From assembly GCA_026196615.1 (NCBI GenBank), contig JAPHSW010000024.1, forward strand, positions 1 through 64,000: a DNA stretch of 64,000 nucleotides, read 5' to 3'. The notes under the pieces were generated by a model, which saw nothing but the letters and a program-made list of their open reading frames with translations, was not told where the DNA came from and did not search any database. Source of the stretch: Gammaproteobacteria bacterium (GTDB lineage: Bacteria > Pseudomonadota > Gammaproteobacteria > GRL18). This document shows positions 21,564-32,759 of this stretch, one piece after another. The position numbers and the translations under genes are program-made. Each line of letters begins with the position of its first letter. Position 1 is the first letter of the stretch.

Positions 21564-23885
21564 ATGAAGAATAAACAGGCAAGAAAGCGCTCAGGTTTTT
21601 TGAACTTCAGATTATCAATTTTTTTTATTTGTCTGATTATTTTTCAAAATTCTTTTTCAATTGATAGTGTTGAACTTTTTATTCAAAAGATTTCATTTGA
21701 ACAATTTTTAGATCAATCAGTTTCTAAGGGTAAGAAACAAATTGACTCTAGTGAGTTAAATGATTTAAAAAAACAAGGAAAATTATTCAAACAGTTGAAT
21801 CTGGATAAGTTGTCTCTTTCTATTAATCTCACTTCGTCCCCGATTCAATTTCAAATAGATCTATCTGAACTGCAACTTCCAGAACCTTACAATAAGATAA
21901 GCACACTAAATATTATTTGTGATGACATTTCATTTAATGCATCTGAAATGACCTGTAAAGAAGGTCACCTTTCTTTTAAAGATCTTATCGAACAAAGTTT
22001 AACATCTGCTGAATTTTCCTTAATGTTTGACCATTCCAGAGATAAACTTAATTTAGAGATAAAAAATGTCAATATAGGTAAAGGACAACTATCGTTCAGT
22101 ATTTTAGTCAATGACAATGTATGGAGTTCAAACTTTAATATTAATCAGCTTGATTATGAATATATAAAACCATACATCAATTTTTATTTGAGTAAGAATA
22201 ATAAGGATATTGTTGATAAATTATCAAATACCGGAGGAATAATGAACCTTTCTGGATATGCCTCAGGTGTTATTTCTTCAAATTCACAAAGTAGTTCGAG
22301 TAGTGCTCTTGATACACTAAAGATGAAAGGTCATGTTAAAAACGTACGGTATGAATATGTTGATGATCTTGCAGAAAACCTTTCATTTGATTTTAAAATT
22401 GATGTAAAGGCAAAACCTGATTCAATAAAAAAAATAAATCCTCATCAATCTAATAACTATAAAGTCTCGTTATCGATCGATACTCATAGTGGTGAGTTAA
22501 TTCAAAATGATATCTATATTGTTCTAACGGGCAAAGAAAAAATGCGACTAAGCCTTGATTATCACAATAGTAATGCAATTAATTTTTCACATTTTAAGCT
22601 CTATTCTAGTGATATTTTTTCAATGAAATCTAAAGGTAAGATTTTTCTAAATAGAGCTATACCTCTGCAGTCATTAGATGCTCACTTAGATATAATAAAT
22701 TTGTCTGAATTTAATCAACTTTATCTTAATAATATCCTTTCAGGTACAGATTATGAAGAACTTCAAATTGAAGGCGAGATTTCAACTAATATAAAAAAAG
22801 AGTTAAGTTCGGTCAAATTTTTTACTGAGTTTTCGGATTTTTCTATGGAATTAACTGATCAATTTTCATTAATTGACTTAAATGGCAAGTTGTTTTGGAA
22901 TAATCTCAAACCAGAGAAAAAGAAAAAAAACGTTTCAAGTAGTCATCTTACCTGGGGGGAGCTTATCTTAAATGGTTTACCTCTAGGAGCATCAAAATTT
23001 AATTTTATTACACATAATGATTATTTAAAATTGGAACAGGAAATGGATATTCCTATTTTTGATGGCGCCTTACATCTTAATACTTTAGAAATATCACAAA
23101 TGTTTCCACAAACAGGTTCTGTGCAAATTCATTCAACTAATGATATCAGTGACAAGCCTCATAAAAAGTATAGTGATGGGTTAACGTTGACTGTTGATGG
23201 TATGATTAAACCCGTCTCAATGTCTTTACTGTCCAGCCATTTTGAATGGCCATTACTTGATGGATCTCTATCAGCAGTAATACCTTCGACAACTTACAAT
23301 GAAAAACAATTAATAGTTGGTGGTGCTTTAATGATGCAGTTGTTTGATGGCAACATAATAATAAAAGATCTTCAAATTGATGAACCATTACAAGATTATG
23401 CCCAATTGTCTGCAAATATTGATCTGAATAACCTTGACTTACAATCTTTAACAAGAACTTACAATTTTGGTGAGATAGAAGGTCGTGTCGAAGGAAAAAT
23501 AAATAAACTAGAGTTGAGTGCATGGGAGCCTGTTGCGTTTGATGCTTATATAAGAACACCTTCAAACGATAAAAGCAGTCATCGAATCAGTCAACGGGCA
23601 ATTGATAACTTATCCAGTCTTGGAGGTGCTTCAGGTCTTTTATCTAGAAGTTTTCTTAGTTTTTTTGAAACCTTTCGCTATGACAAAATTGGTTTAAGTT
23701 GTAAACTTAAAAACAATATTTGCCGTATGTCAGGTGTGGAAGCAAAGGGCAATAGTTATTACATAGTGAAAGGTGGTGGTATTCCAAGAATTGATGTTAT
23801 GGTGTATCAAACCCAGGTTAATTGGAAAGTACTGACGACACGCCTTAAAGCTATTCAGTCAGCAAATGAAGCCGTTATTGAATAG
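21564..23885 (+). CDS. ydbH-like: YdbH-like (AsmA/intermembrane-bridge-like) large exported protein
   Basis: N-terminal TM; C-terminal VEAKGNSYYIVKGGGIPRIDVMVYQTQVNWKVLTTRLKAI resembles the YdbH C-terminal domain; followed by a YdbL-like gene. Confidence 0.7.
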   Translation: MKNKQARKRSGFLNFRLSIFFICLIIFQNSFSIDSVELFIQKISFEQFLDQSVSKGKKQIDSSELNDLKKQGKLFKQLNLDKLSLSINLTSSPIQFQIDLSELQLPEPYNKISTLNIICDDISFNASEMTCKEGHLSFKDLIEQSLTSAEFSLMFDHSRDKLNLEIKNVNIGKGQLSFSILVNDNVWSSNFNINQLDYEYIKPYINFYLSKNNKDIVDKLSNTGGIMNLSGYASGVISSNSQSSSSSALDTLKMKGHVKNVRYEYVDDLAENLSFDFKIDVKAKPDSIKKINPHQSNNYKVSLSIDTHSGELIQNDIYIVLTGKEKMRLSLDYHNSNAINFSHFKLYSSDIFSMKSKGKIFLNRAIPLQSLDAHLDIINLSEFNQLYLNNILSGTDYEELQIEGEISTNIKKELSSVKFFTEFSDFSMELTDQFSLIDLNGKLFWNNLKPEKKKKNVSSSHLTWGELILNGLPLGASKFNFITHNDYLKLEQEMDIPIFDGALHLNTLEISQMFPQTGSVQIHSTNDISDKPHKKYSDGLTLTVDGMIKPVSMSLLSSHFEWPLLDGSLSAVIPSTTYNEKQLIVGGALMMQLFDGNIIIKDLQIDEPLQDYAQLSANIDLNNLDLQSLTRTYNFGEIEGRVEGKINKLELSAWEPVAFDAYIRTPSNDKSSHRISQRAIDNLSSLGGASGLLSRSFLSFFETFRYDKIGLSCKLKNNICRMSGVEAKGNSYYIVKGGGIPRIDVMVYQTQVNWKVLTTRLKAIQSANEAVIE

Positions 23886-24003
23886 CAATAAAATTTGAGT
23901 AAGCTGTTTTATATTTTTATTCAGGCTCTATTCAGCCTGAATATGAAATAATAAAATCAAGGCTGTAATAAAGCCCAACCATACAGAAAAAAGGATTAAA
24001 ATA

Positions 24004-24663
24004 ATGAATATCAATAAAAATCATTCACTACAACAGATGCTGTCAGTCATATTGATCAGTTTTACTGTCATTTCTTGTGTGACGATTAATATTTATTTTC
24101 CTGCAGCAGCAGCTGAAAAAGTAGCAGAACAAATTGTTAATGATGTTTTACAATCAGGTGAACCTGATGCTAATGAAGATAAAAAAGTAATTGAAAATGA
24201 AAATAACCAAAGTCAATTAAATTCAAGTCCTATTGAGCAAATAGCACAGTTTAGTTCTCATTCTTTATCGACTCTTGTTGATTTTATTATTCCGGTTGCA
24301 GAGGCTGGGCAAGCTAATATTTCAATTGATTCTCCTAAAATTCGTTCCATTCGAAAAAGTATGGAAAAACGTCAATCAAAACTTCGTCCTTATTATGCTT
24401 CTGGTGCTGTAGGCTTCACAAATAACGGGTTAATAGCTAGCGTGAGTAATAAGGGGCTATCAGTTAAACAAAAATCGACGGTAAAGAAGCTTATTCGTTC
24501 TGAAAATAAAGATCGTCAGTCTCTATATGCCGAAATTGCAAATGCTAATGGACATCCTGAATGGAAGGCTGATATACAGAAGACATTCAGTAAAACGTGG
24601 ATTAATAAGATTTCATCAGGTTGGATGTATCAAGTACCTTCAGGCCAATGGAAACGTAAATAA
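24004..24663 (+). CDS. ydbL-like: YdbL-like DUF1318 lipoprotein with YnbE-like N-terminus
   Basis: ISCVTINIYFPAAAAEKVAEQIV lipobox segment; DUF1318 tail (NNGLIA.....DRQSLYAEIANANG...WMYQVPSGQWKRK). Confidence 0.8.
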   Translation: MNINKNHSLQQMLSVILISFTVISCVTINIYFPAAAAEKVAEQIVNDVLQSGEPDANEDKKVIENENNQSQLNSSPIEQIAQFSSHSLSTLVDFIIPVAEAGQANISIDSPKIRSIRKSMEKRQSKLRPYYASGAVGFTNNGLIASVSNKGLSVKQKSTVKKLIRSENKDRQSLYAEIANANGHPEWKADIQKTFSKTWINKISSGWMYQVPSGQWKRK

Positions 24664-24710
24664 AGATTCTGGCTTTATTAAAGCATTGTTGTTGATCGCA
24701 AATAATGAGA

Positions 24711-24746
24711 AAAGGCTTGTGGTAATATGATGCACCACAAGCCTTT
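24711..24746. terminator. Strong hairpin, probable (bidirectional) terminator
   Basis: AAAGGCTTGTGGT - 10 nt - ACCACAAGCCTTT, 13-bp perfect stem. Confidence 0.6.
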
Positions 24747-24834
24747 ATTGTATTTGAGCTTTGATTACTAGAACTCTAATGTTAGGAAAAGAGGGAGACG
24801 CTAAAAAATAGAATCTATGAATTTCAAATTGATT

Positions 24835-25245
24835 CTATTTCACATCAATTTGAGAGAGTAATTTCAAATCTTTTGTATTAACACTCAATTGATAATTGCT
24901 ATCCATTTTACCATGCACTCCAATATACCAGGTTGCCGCTGTATTGCTGGTCAAGCGACAAGTTTCAATTGATGAGCCTGACTTTTGTGGAGCACAATGA
25001 AAATTGTCTTCAGTTGGTTTCTTTGAATGAGCAACATACAAATCAACATCATCACTAATCTTTCTTAGTTTGACTGTTAGCTTTGATGGATTATCAACCT
25101 CTATTTTATAAAAATGCCAATCTTTGTGGTTAATTTCTTCACTAATTGTATCTTCTGAATAAATTGCTGTTGGAATGCTACTTGCTCCATAGCTAATAGA
25201 GCCAAATAGAAGTAATGGTATTAATGTAAATAAACTGCGTTTCAT
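24835..25245 (-). CDS. Secreted stand-alone pre-peptidase C-terminal (PPC) domain protein
   Basis: Signal peptide MKRSLFTLIPLLLFGSISYGA; HKDWHFYKIEVDNPSKLTVKLRKISDDVDLYVAHSKKP...TWYIGVHG. Confidence 0.75.
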   Translation of the reverse strand: MKRSLFTLIPLLLFGSISYGASSIPTAIYSEDTISEEINHKDWHFYKIEVDNPSKLTVKLRKISDDVDLYVAHSKKPTEDNFHCAPQKSGSSIETCRLTSNTAATWYIGVHGKMDSNYQLSVNTKDLKLLSQIDVK

Positions 25246-25410
25246 AAAGATTGCCCCCCACATTCTTAAGATTTTCAGCTTGCATGACTTATTTTTTTAT
25301 TGTAGTCATTTCTATTGTAAATTTTAGTCCTTTTATATAAAAAAAGATGTCTTTTTGTGCAATTTTTATAACATTTTGTGCAAAAAACGATCAATATTTG
25401 TGTTTTTTAG

Positions 25411-27210
25411 TTAATTTAGTGAGTGTTGTTGCATAAAATCGTGTTGAAAACTTTCTATCCATTCAAATAATTCATCGGCTGGAATGGCTTTACTGATGTA
25501 ATAACCTTGCGCTACGTCACAACGTAGAATTTGTAATAAATCCCAAGTTGCACGATCTTCAATGCCTTCTGCAACGACTTTTAAGCCCAGATTATGTGCT
25601 AGATCAATGGTTGCTCTGACAATTACGGCATCGTTATCATCATTGAGCATTTCAAGAATAAAAGATTTATCAATTTTTAAAACTTTAACAGGCAACATCT
25701 TTAAATAGCTTAGAGATGAATAACCTGTACCAAAATCATCGATTGAAAATTGAATACCACGACATGTATAGAATTCCATCATTCGTTTGGTTGTAACAGG
25801 ATCAGACATGATTGTTGATTCTGTCAATTCTAATTCTATGGCACCTGGTGGTACTTCATTTTTTTCTAAAATTCTAAGAACCCTTTCATGACAGGATGGA
25901 TCAAGTAAATTTTTAAAAGAGATATTAATTGAAATATTTAGAGCTAATCCTTGACTCTTCCAGCTATTATATTGTTTAAGACAACATTCAAATACCCAAA
26001 TTGTAATTTCTCGAATAACATCTGTTTGTTCAGCAAGAGGAATAAATTCATCGGGTGAAATAAAACCATGTTCTGGATGATCCCAACGGACAAGAGCTTC
26101 GACTCCTGACAGATTACCAGTTTTAAAATTAACCTTTGGTTGATAATAGACGGATAGTTGTTCATTTTTTACTGCTTCATGTAACTCAGAAGTGAGAGAA
26201 ACATCTTTACGAGGTTTATATGATTGCTGGTTTCTGTAAAGATAAAAGCCATCTTTACACTCTTTGGCTGATTGTAATGCAATATCAGCATGCTTTACTA
26301 AGTTATCAGCATTCAAACCATGTTCTGGATAGAATGCGATTCCTATATTTGTAGTAATATGATAATTATTTGCATTTATAAAAAATGGGGTTTCAATTAA
26401 GTCCAGGATTTTTTTTGCAGTATAGATGGTATTATCATGATCAATATCAGGCATAATGATCGCAAATTCAATACCGCCCATTCGGGCTATCGTATCTGAT
26501 TGTCTGAGACTGCTTTTAAGACGACTTCCCAGTTGCTGGAGTAGAATATCTCCACAGTGATAGCCTAATTCTTCATTGATGTTTTTAAACTGTGATAAAT
26601 TGAATAATAATAAACTGACATTGGTTTTATTACGTTGCGCACTATGTATTCGATGTTGTAGCCTATCAAAGAAAAGAGCACGGTTAGGAAGTCGGGTTAA
26701 GGTATCATGATAGGCTTGATAACGAATTGTTTCATCAGCTCTTCTATGTGCTGCACGAATTTCAGCTTCTTTTATTTCTCGATTCACAACAGGTACCAGC
26801 CTGATTAAATTTTCATAAGTGACAAAGTCATGTGCTCCAGCTTTCATAACCTCAACAGCAATGGCTTCATCAGAATGTTTGGATATGTATTGATCAGCAA
26901 AGACAACAAAAGGAATATCAAGTGAAATTTCTTTTGTTATGTTTAATGCATTCAATGCTGAGTAACGTGGGCCGTTATAGTTGGCAATAATCAGATCCCA
27001 GTTAGATTTGTGTAAGAGGTTGGTGAGCTCACTGATATTATCAGTAAGCTTATAAGTGAGTTTATATCCGCTTTTTTGAATTTCACCCAAAAGTAAATTA
27101 GTTTCAGATTGCTTATGATGGAGAATTATTATTCTTAATGTCTTCTGGGGAGTAGAGTCAGGCGTTAATTTTGAATTTAAATTAATAACTGGATTTTTAT
27201 GATCCGTCAT
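25411..27210 (-). CDS. Receiver-like/GGDEF/EAL protein, predicted c-di-GMP phosphodiesterase
   Basis: Degenerate GGIEF; intact EALVRW, ELTES, DDFGTGYSS, KIDKSF, EGIE, QGY motifs. Confidence 0.93.
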   Translation of the reverse strand: MTDHKNPVINLNSKLTPDSTPQKTLRIIILHHKQSETNLLLGEIQKSGYKLTYKLTDNISELTNLLHKSNWDLIIANYNGPRYSALNALNITKEISLDIPFVVFADQYISKHSDEAIAVEVMKAGAHDFVTYENLIRLVPVVNREIKEAEIRAAHRRADETIRYQAYHDTLTRLPNRALFFDRLQHRIHSAQRNKTNVSLLLFNLSQFKNINEELGYHCGDILLQQLGSRLKSSLRQSDTIARMGGIEFAIIMPDIDHDNTIYTAKKILDLIETPFFINANNYHITTNIGIAFYPEHGLNADNLVKHADIALQSAKECKDGFYLYRNQQSYKPRKDVSLTSELHEAVKNEQLSVYYQPKVNFKTGNLSGVEALVRWDHPEHGFISPDEFIPLAEQTDVIREITIWVFECCLKQYNSWKSQGLALNISINISFKNLLDPSCHERVLRILEKNEVPPGAIELELTESTIMSDPVTTKRMMEFYTCRGIQFSIDDFGTGYSSLSYLKMLPVKVLKIDKSFILEMLNDDNDAVIVRATIDLAHNLGLKVVAEGIEDRATWDLLQILRCDVAQGYYISKAIPADELFEWIESFQHDFMQQHSLN

Positions 27211-27330
27211 ATAGGTTAGCTACCACTTATTATTTTTATTATTGGTTTAATAGCATGTTATTACAGTTTATTTAAAAGAAATACTAGGATTATTACTATA
27301 TTATATAGGGTACATATTTTATTTAGTTCT

Positions 27331-28221
27331 TTACATTGATTTTGTGATCAAATTGACCATTTTTTGTCCTGCTGGAGAAAGCGAACGATTTTTGTGAGTA
27401 ACAATACCAAGAGAACGATTTGCAATGATCCCAGGGGTTGTAATAGTTGTTAAGGTTTGATCGATTAAAGTTTGAGGTAAAACACTCCACCCTAAGCCAA
27501 CACTCACCATCATTTTAATGGTTTCAAGATAATTGTTTGATAGTTTGACTTGTGGAGCTATGTTTAACTTCAATAAATATTCATCAAGTAACTCTCTGGT
27601 ATAGGTTCCTACGGCTGGTAAAATTGCAGGAAATTGTGTTAATTGTTGTATTTGATAAAAAGTAAAAGTTTTTTCCCCTTTCTCCTCATTTAATAATGGG
27701 TGATTATTGTGGACTGCAATATGCATTGGATCAGACCATAATTTAATGACATTAAGATTCTTTGCGGGTTCATTGGGTAAGGTGATAACTGCTAATTCAA
27801 TTTCGGCATTTTCAACGCAAAGACAAGCTGATTCAGAATCCATAAAATCCAGTTTTAAATTAACTTGTGGAAACTCACTAACATAGTGTTTTAAAACAGG
27901 AGGAAGCTGATGTAGACCTATATGATGACTGGTACCCATTAATAAATCCCCTGAAATAACCTTGCTCATTTCTGCGAGTGAGTTTTTTCCAGCTTTTAAC
28001 TCATCAATAATACATTGTGCACGTGGTAAAAATAATTCACCAGCTTTAGTTAATATGATTTTTTTCTTTATACGATCAAAAAGTTTACAGTTTAATTCAT
28101 TTTCAAGAGATGCAATTCGCTTGCTTATAGCAGGTTGAGTTAGATACATTGATTCAGCAGTTAATGAAAATGATTGTTTTTTTGCAACGCTTAGAAATGT
28201 TTCAATGGATGGAATATCCAT
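27331..28221 (-). CDS. LysR-family transcriptional regulator, divergent from leuC
   Basis: N-terminal HTH (IETFLSVAKKQSFSLTAESMYLTQPAISKRIASLENELNCKLFDR). Confidence 0.92.
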   Translation of the reverse strand: MDIPSIETFLSVAKKQSFSLTAESMYLTQPAISKRIASLENELNCKLFDRIKKKIILTKAGELFLPRAQCIIDELKAGKNSLAEMSKVISGDLLMGTSHHIGLHQLPPVLKHYVSEFPQVNLKLDFMDSESACLCVENAEIELAVITLPNEPAKNLNVIKLWSDPMHIAVHNNHPLLNEEKGEKTFTFYQIQQLTQFPAILPAVGTYTRELLDEYLLKLNIAPQVKLSNNYLETIKMMVSVGLGWSVLPQTLIDQTLTTITTPGIIANRSLGIVTHKNRSLSPAGQKMVNLITKSM

Positions 28222-28532
28222 GCAAAGTATCCTTATAGAATGATATATAACAAAGTTAAAACTAACAGAAGTCAGTAATATCTATTGAGTTTATTTAAAT
28301 CGTTCGATGGCTTTTTCATATGTGTAAAATAAAGTTCAGTGTATTCATGATAAATCAATGTATTAGGATGATTTATTTATTATTTTGATTCTAATTTTTA
28401 AGTTAATAATTAAATTTATATATAACTAATAGTAATGTAAATTATAAAAAATAAGAATTTGAGTTATTATAGTTTAAGCGATATTATTATGGCAACAATA
28501 ATGCGGTAGTTTTAAGCTATCAGGAGATAAAT

Positions 28533-29948
28533 ATGAGTGCCAAAACCTTATACGACAAATTGTGGGACAGTCATGTTGTCCGCGAAAATGATGATGGAAC
28601 ATCATTACTGTATATTGATAGACAGTTAATTCATGAAGTAACTTCACCTCAAGCATTTGAAGGCCTTAGGTTGGCTAACCGTAAACCCTGGAAATTGTCG
28701 GCAAATTTAGCGACACCCGATCATAATGTTCCGACCACCGATAGGGATCAGGGAATTACTGATCCTGTTTCAAAGCTTCAAGTTGATACTTTAGACTCTA
28801 ATTGTGATAATTTTGGAATTACTGAATTTAAAATGGATGATATTCGTCAGGGTATTGTGCATGTTGTCAGTCCTGAACAAGGTGCAACATTACCCGGGAT
28901 GACATTAGTTTGCGGTGATTCGCATACATCTACTCATGGAGCATTCGGTACACTAGCCTTTGGTGTTGGAACCTCTGAAGTAGAGCATGTTCTTGCAACA
29001 CAGTGCTTGATTCAAAAAAAGTCAAAAAATATGCTGGTCGAAGTCAATGGTCAATTAGATGAGCATGTGACTGCAAAGGATGTCATTTTGGCTATCATAG
29101 GCAAAATTGGTACTGCAGGGGGCACCGGGTATGCAATAGAGTTTGCTGGTGATGCCATTCGATCATTCTCTATGGAAGGTCGTATGACATTATCAAATAT
29201 GGCAATTGAAGCAGGTGCACGTGCTGGTATGGTTGCAGTAGATGATACGACTATTGAATATGTCAAAGGTCGACCTTATGCACCTTCAGATGAACACTGG
29301 GAACAAGCGGTTCAATATTGGAAAAACTTTTACTCGGATAGTGATGCACTATTTGATAAAACGGTTTCTTTGGATGCTGCAGACATTAAACCACAGGTCA
29401 CCTGGGGAACATCACCAGAAATGACAATGGCTATAGATGAATTGATTCCAGATCCAACCAATGAATCTGATCCCGTCAAACAAGAAGGGATGAAAGCAGC
29501 CCTTAAATATATGGGGTTAACAGCAGGTGAACCTATCTCTGAAGTCTCTGTTGATGTGGTTTTTATTGGTTCATGTACAAATTCTCGTATAGAAGATATT
29601 CGTGCTGCTGCTGAAGTTGCAAAAGGGAATAAAGTTTCTTCAAGCATCAAGCAAGCTTTGGTCGTTCCTGGTTCAGGCTTGATTAAAAAACAAGCTGAAG
29701 AAGAAGGTCTTGATAAAATTTTAACGACTGCAGGTTTTGAATGGCGTGAGCCAGGATGTTCCATGTGTCTTGCGATGAATGCTGACAGACTTGAGCCTCA
29801 GGAGCGTTGTGCTTCAACATCAAACCGTAATTTTGAAGGTCGACAGGGGCAGGGTGGAAGGACACATCTGGTGAGTCCTGCTATGGCAGCAGCTGCAGCT
29901 ATTGCTGGTCATTTTATTGATATTCCTCTTACTAACAAGCAAGGATAA
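28533..29948 (+). CDS. leuC: 3-isopropylmalate dehydratase large subunit
   Basis: [57 protein letters not shown]. Confidence 0.97.
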   Translation: MSAKTLYDKLWDSHVVRENDDGTSLLYIDRQLIHEVTSPQAFEGLRLANRKPWKLSANLATPDHNVPTTDRDQGITDPVSKLQVDTLDSNCDNFGITEFKMDDIRQGIVHVVSPEQGATLPGMTLVCGDSHTSTHGAFGTLAFGVGTSEVEHVLATQCLIQKKSKNMLVEVNGQLDEHVTAKDVILAIIGKIGTAGGTGYAIEFAGDAIRSFSMEGRMTLSNMAIEAGARAGMVAVDDTTIEYVKGRPYAPSDEHWEQAVQYWKNFYSDSDALFDKTVSLDAADIKPQVTWGTSPEMTMAIDELIPDPTNESDPVKQEGMKAALKYMGLTAGEPISEVSVDVVFIGSCTNSRIEDIRAAAEVAKGNKVSSSIKQALVVPGSGLIKKQAEEEGLDKILTTAGFEWREPGCSMCLAMNADRLEPQERCASTSNRNFEGRQGQGGRTHLVSPAMAAAAAIAGHFIDIPLTNKQG

Positions 29949-29959
29949 AGGAGACTGTT

Positions 29960-30592
29960 ATGGAAAAGTTTACAAAAATGACGGCAATAGCGGTCCCTCT
30001 GGATCGTGCAAATGTTGACACAGATGCCATTATTCCAAAACAATTTTTAAAATCTATCAAAAGAAGTGGTTTTGGGCCAAATTTGTTTGATGAATGGCGT
30101 TATTTAGATCATGGCGAACCCGGTATGGACAATTCAACTCGTCCTATTAATACTGATTTTGTTTTGAACAAACCAAGATATAATGGTGCTAGAATTTTGC
30201 TAGCTAGAGATAATTTTGGATGCGGTTCTTCACGAGAACATGCTCCATGGGCTCTAGAAGATTATGGTATTAGGGTCATAATTGCACCAAGTTTTGCCGA
30301 TATCTTCTATAATAATTGTTTTAAAAATGGCTTGTTACCCATAATTTTGGAAGAACAAACGATTGATGAATTGTTTAATATGGTTTTTGAAAATGAAGGC
30401 TTTGAATTGACTGTTGATCTTGAACTAAAAAAAATTACGTCAGATTCCGGGATTTCTATTGATTTTGAATTAGATCAATTTCGTCGTCATTGTTTGTTAG
30501 AAGGTTTAGATGAAATTGGCTTAACATTAGAGCATGCCGATGATATTCGCGCATATGAAAATAAACAGAAAGAAATAACACCCTGGCTTTAA
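29960..30592 (+). CDS. leuD: 3-isopropylmalate dehydratase small subunit
   Basis: [39 protein letters not shown]. Confidence 0.97.
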   Translation: MEKFTKMTAIAVPLDRANVDTDAIIPKQFLKSIKRSGFGPNLFDEWRYLDHGEPGMDNSTRPINTDFVLNKPRYNGARILLARDNFGCGSSREHAPWALEDYGIRVIIAPSFADIFYNNCFKNGLLPIILEEQTIDELFNMVFENEGFELTVDLELKKITSDSGISIDFELDQFRRHCLLEGLDEIGLTLEHADDIRAYENKQKEITPWL

Positions 30593-30629
30593 GTTCCGGG
30601 CTTTTAGTTTAAAAAATAGAGAAGAAATT

Positions 30630-31709
30630 ATGAGTAAAAAAATAGCTGTTTTACCTGGTGATGGCATTGGAATAGAAATTGTTGCCCAGGCTGTTAAAGT
30701 CCTAAACTGTTTGAAAAATGATTTTGGCCTTGATGTTGAAATGGAAAATGGTCTAGTAGGAGGTGCCGCTTATGATGATTCGGGTACTCCACTACCTGAA
30801 GCTACATTAAAACTAGCCAGGGAAGCAGATGCTGTTCTATTAGGTGCTGTTGGAGGTTATAAGTGGGAATCTTTAGATATTGCTGTGCGCCCCGAGAAAG
30901 GCTTACTTGGATTACGTGCTGAATTAGAATTATTTGCTAACTTACGTCCTGCTATATTGTATCCCCAATTGGCACATGCTTCGACACTAAAACCTGAAGT
31001 AGTTTCTGGTTTAGATATTATGATTGTTCGTGAGCTAACGGGAGGCATTTATTTTGGCCAACCACGTGGAATAAGAGTTCTAGATAATGATGAAAAACAA
31101 GGGTTTAACACGCTTATCTATAAAGAGTCTGAAATAGAACGTATTGCGCATGTTGCCTTCGAAACTGCAATGAAACGCAATAAAAAGCTCTGTTCTGTTG
31201 ATAAAGCCAATGTACTTGAATGTACAGAATTATGGCGTGAAGTTATGATTCGTGTCAGTAAAGAATATCCTGAAGTTGAGTTGAGCCACATGTATGTCGA
31301 TAATGCAGCCATGCAACTTGTGAGAGCACCCAAACAATTTGATGTAATGGTCACAACTAATATGTTTGGTGATATTTTATCTGATTGCGCTGCAATGTTG
31401 ACGGGTTCAATTGGAATGCTGCCATCTGCTTCAATGGATAAGAACCAAAAAGGTATGTACGAGCCTATTCATGGCTCTGCACCAGATATTGCAGGCCAGG
31501 ACATGGCTAACCCAATGGCAACAATTTTATCTGTAGCAATGATGTTACGCTATTCACTGGGGGCTGAAGAGTTAGCAATTAAGGTCGAAAATGCAGTTGA
31601 ATCAGTGTTGGATCAGGGACTTAGAACTGAGGATATCTACACAGAAGGTGATACTAAAGTAGGTACTGAAGCAATGGGTGATGCGGTTGTTGCTGCGCTA
31701 AAGACCTAA
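30630..31709 (+). CDS. leuB: 3-isopropylmalate dehydrogenase
   Basis: [52 protein letters not shown]. Confidence 0.97.
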   Translation: MSKKIAVLPGDGIGIEIVAQAVKVLNCLKNDFGLDVEMENGLVGGAAYDDSGTPLPEATLKLAREADAVLLGAVGGYKWESLDIAVRPEKGLLGLRAELELFANLRPAILYPQLAHASTLKPEVVSGLDIMIVRELTGGIYFGQPRGIRVLDNDEKQGFNTLIYKESEIERIAHVAFETAMKRNKKLCSVDKANVLECTELWREVMIRVSKEYPEVELSHMYVDNAAMQLVRAPKQFDVMVTTNMFGDILSDCAAMLTGSIGMLPSASMDKNQKGMYEPIHGSAPDIAGQDMANPMATILSVAMMLRYSLGAEELAIKVENAVESVLDQGLRTEDIYTEGDTKVGTEAMGDAVVAALKT

Positions 31710-31736
31710 ATATTATACAAGTCAGGATAAAAATTA

Positions 31737-32759
31737 ATGACAACAGAATATGATGTTGCGGTGGTTGGTGCCACTGGAGCTGTTGGGGAAACTATGATGG
31801 CTATACTGGAAGAAAGAAATTTTCCAGTACGAAATTTATACCCTTTGGCTAGTTCACGTTCAGCAGGTAGTAAAATACAATTTAAAGGAAAAAACTACAC
31901 AGTCCAGGATTTAAGTGACTTTGATTTTTCTCTGGTTCAAATTGGTCTATTTTCAGCAGGTGGGAGTATTTCAGAGAAATATGCCCCTAAAGCTGCTGAG
32001 GCAGGTTGTGTAGTTATTGATAATACCGCCCATTTTCGGTATGACGAAGATATTCCTTTGGTTGTTCCAGAAGTGAATCCTCATGCCATAGCTGACTTTA
32101 AAAACCGTGGAATCATTGCAAACCCGAATTGTTCCACAATTCAAATGTTGGTAGCCTTAAAACCTATTCGTGATTTGGTAGGTTTGGAGCGTATCAATGT
32201 ATGCACCTATCAGGCGGTATCTGGTACTGGTAAAAATGCCATTGAAGAATTGGCTGGACAAACGGCAAGTCTACTGAATGCTAAAGAAATTAAAACTGAA
32301 GTTTATCCAAAGCAAATAGCATTCAATGTTTTACCACACATTGATGTTTTCAAAGATAATGGCTATACCAAAGAAGAAATGAAGATGGTATGGGAAACGA
32401 ATAAAATCTTTGAAGATGATTCGATCCTAGTGAATCCCACAGCAGTCAGAGTTCCAGTTTTTTATGGCCACTCTGAAGCGCTTCATATTGAAACAAAAGA
32501 AAAAATTACTGCCGAAAAAGCCACAGAATTGCTTAATGCTTTTGATGGGATTGAAGTTATAGATGAACGAAATGATGGGGGCTATGCAACAGCTGTCACA
32601 GAAGGGGCTAACACCGATCCTGTTTATGTGAGTCGTATTCGTGAAGATATTTCTCACCCTCGTGGTTTAGATCTGTGGGTCGTTGCTGATAATGTTCGTA
32701 AAGGTGCCGCTTTAAATAGTGTTCAAATTGCGGAAATATTGATTAGAGATTATCTGTAA
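31737..32759 (+). CDS. asd: Aspartate-semialdehyde dehydrogenase
   Basis: VGATGAVGETMMAILEERNFPV, NPNCSTIQMLVALKP. Confidence 0.96.
   Translation: MTTEYDVAVVGATGAVGETMMAILEERNFPVRNLYPLASSRSAGSKIQFKGKNYTVQDLSDFDFSLVQIGLFSAGGSISEKYAPKAAEAGCVVIDNTAHFRYDEDIPLVVPEVNPHAIADFKNRGIIANPNCSTIQMLVALKPIRDLVGLERINVCTYQAVSGTGKNAIEELAGQTASLLNAKEIKTEVYPKQIAFNVLPHIDVFKDNGYTKEEMKMVWETNKIFEDDSILVNPTAVRVPVFYGHSEALHIETKEKITAEKATELLNAFDGIEVIDERNDGGYATAVTEGANTDPVYVSRIREDISHPRGLDLWVVADNVRKGAALNSVQIAEILIRDYL

Noticed and set aside
23206-23565. 119-aa minus-strand ORF inside the ydbH-like gene
   Set aside because: Antisense shadow; the plus frame continues through a coherent 773-aa protein.
29330-29764. 144-aa minus-strand ORF inside leuC
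   Set aside because: Antisense to conserved leuC coding sequence; no recognisable motif.
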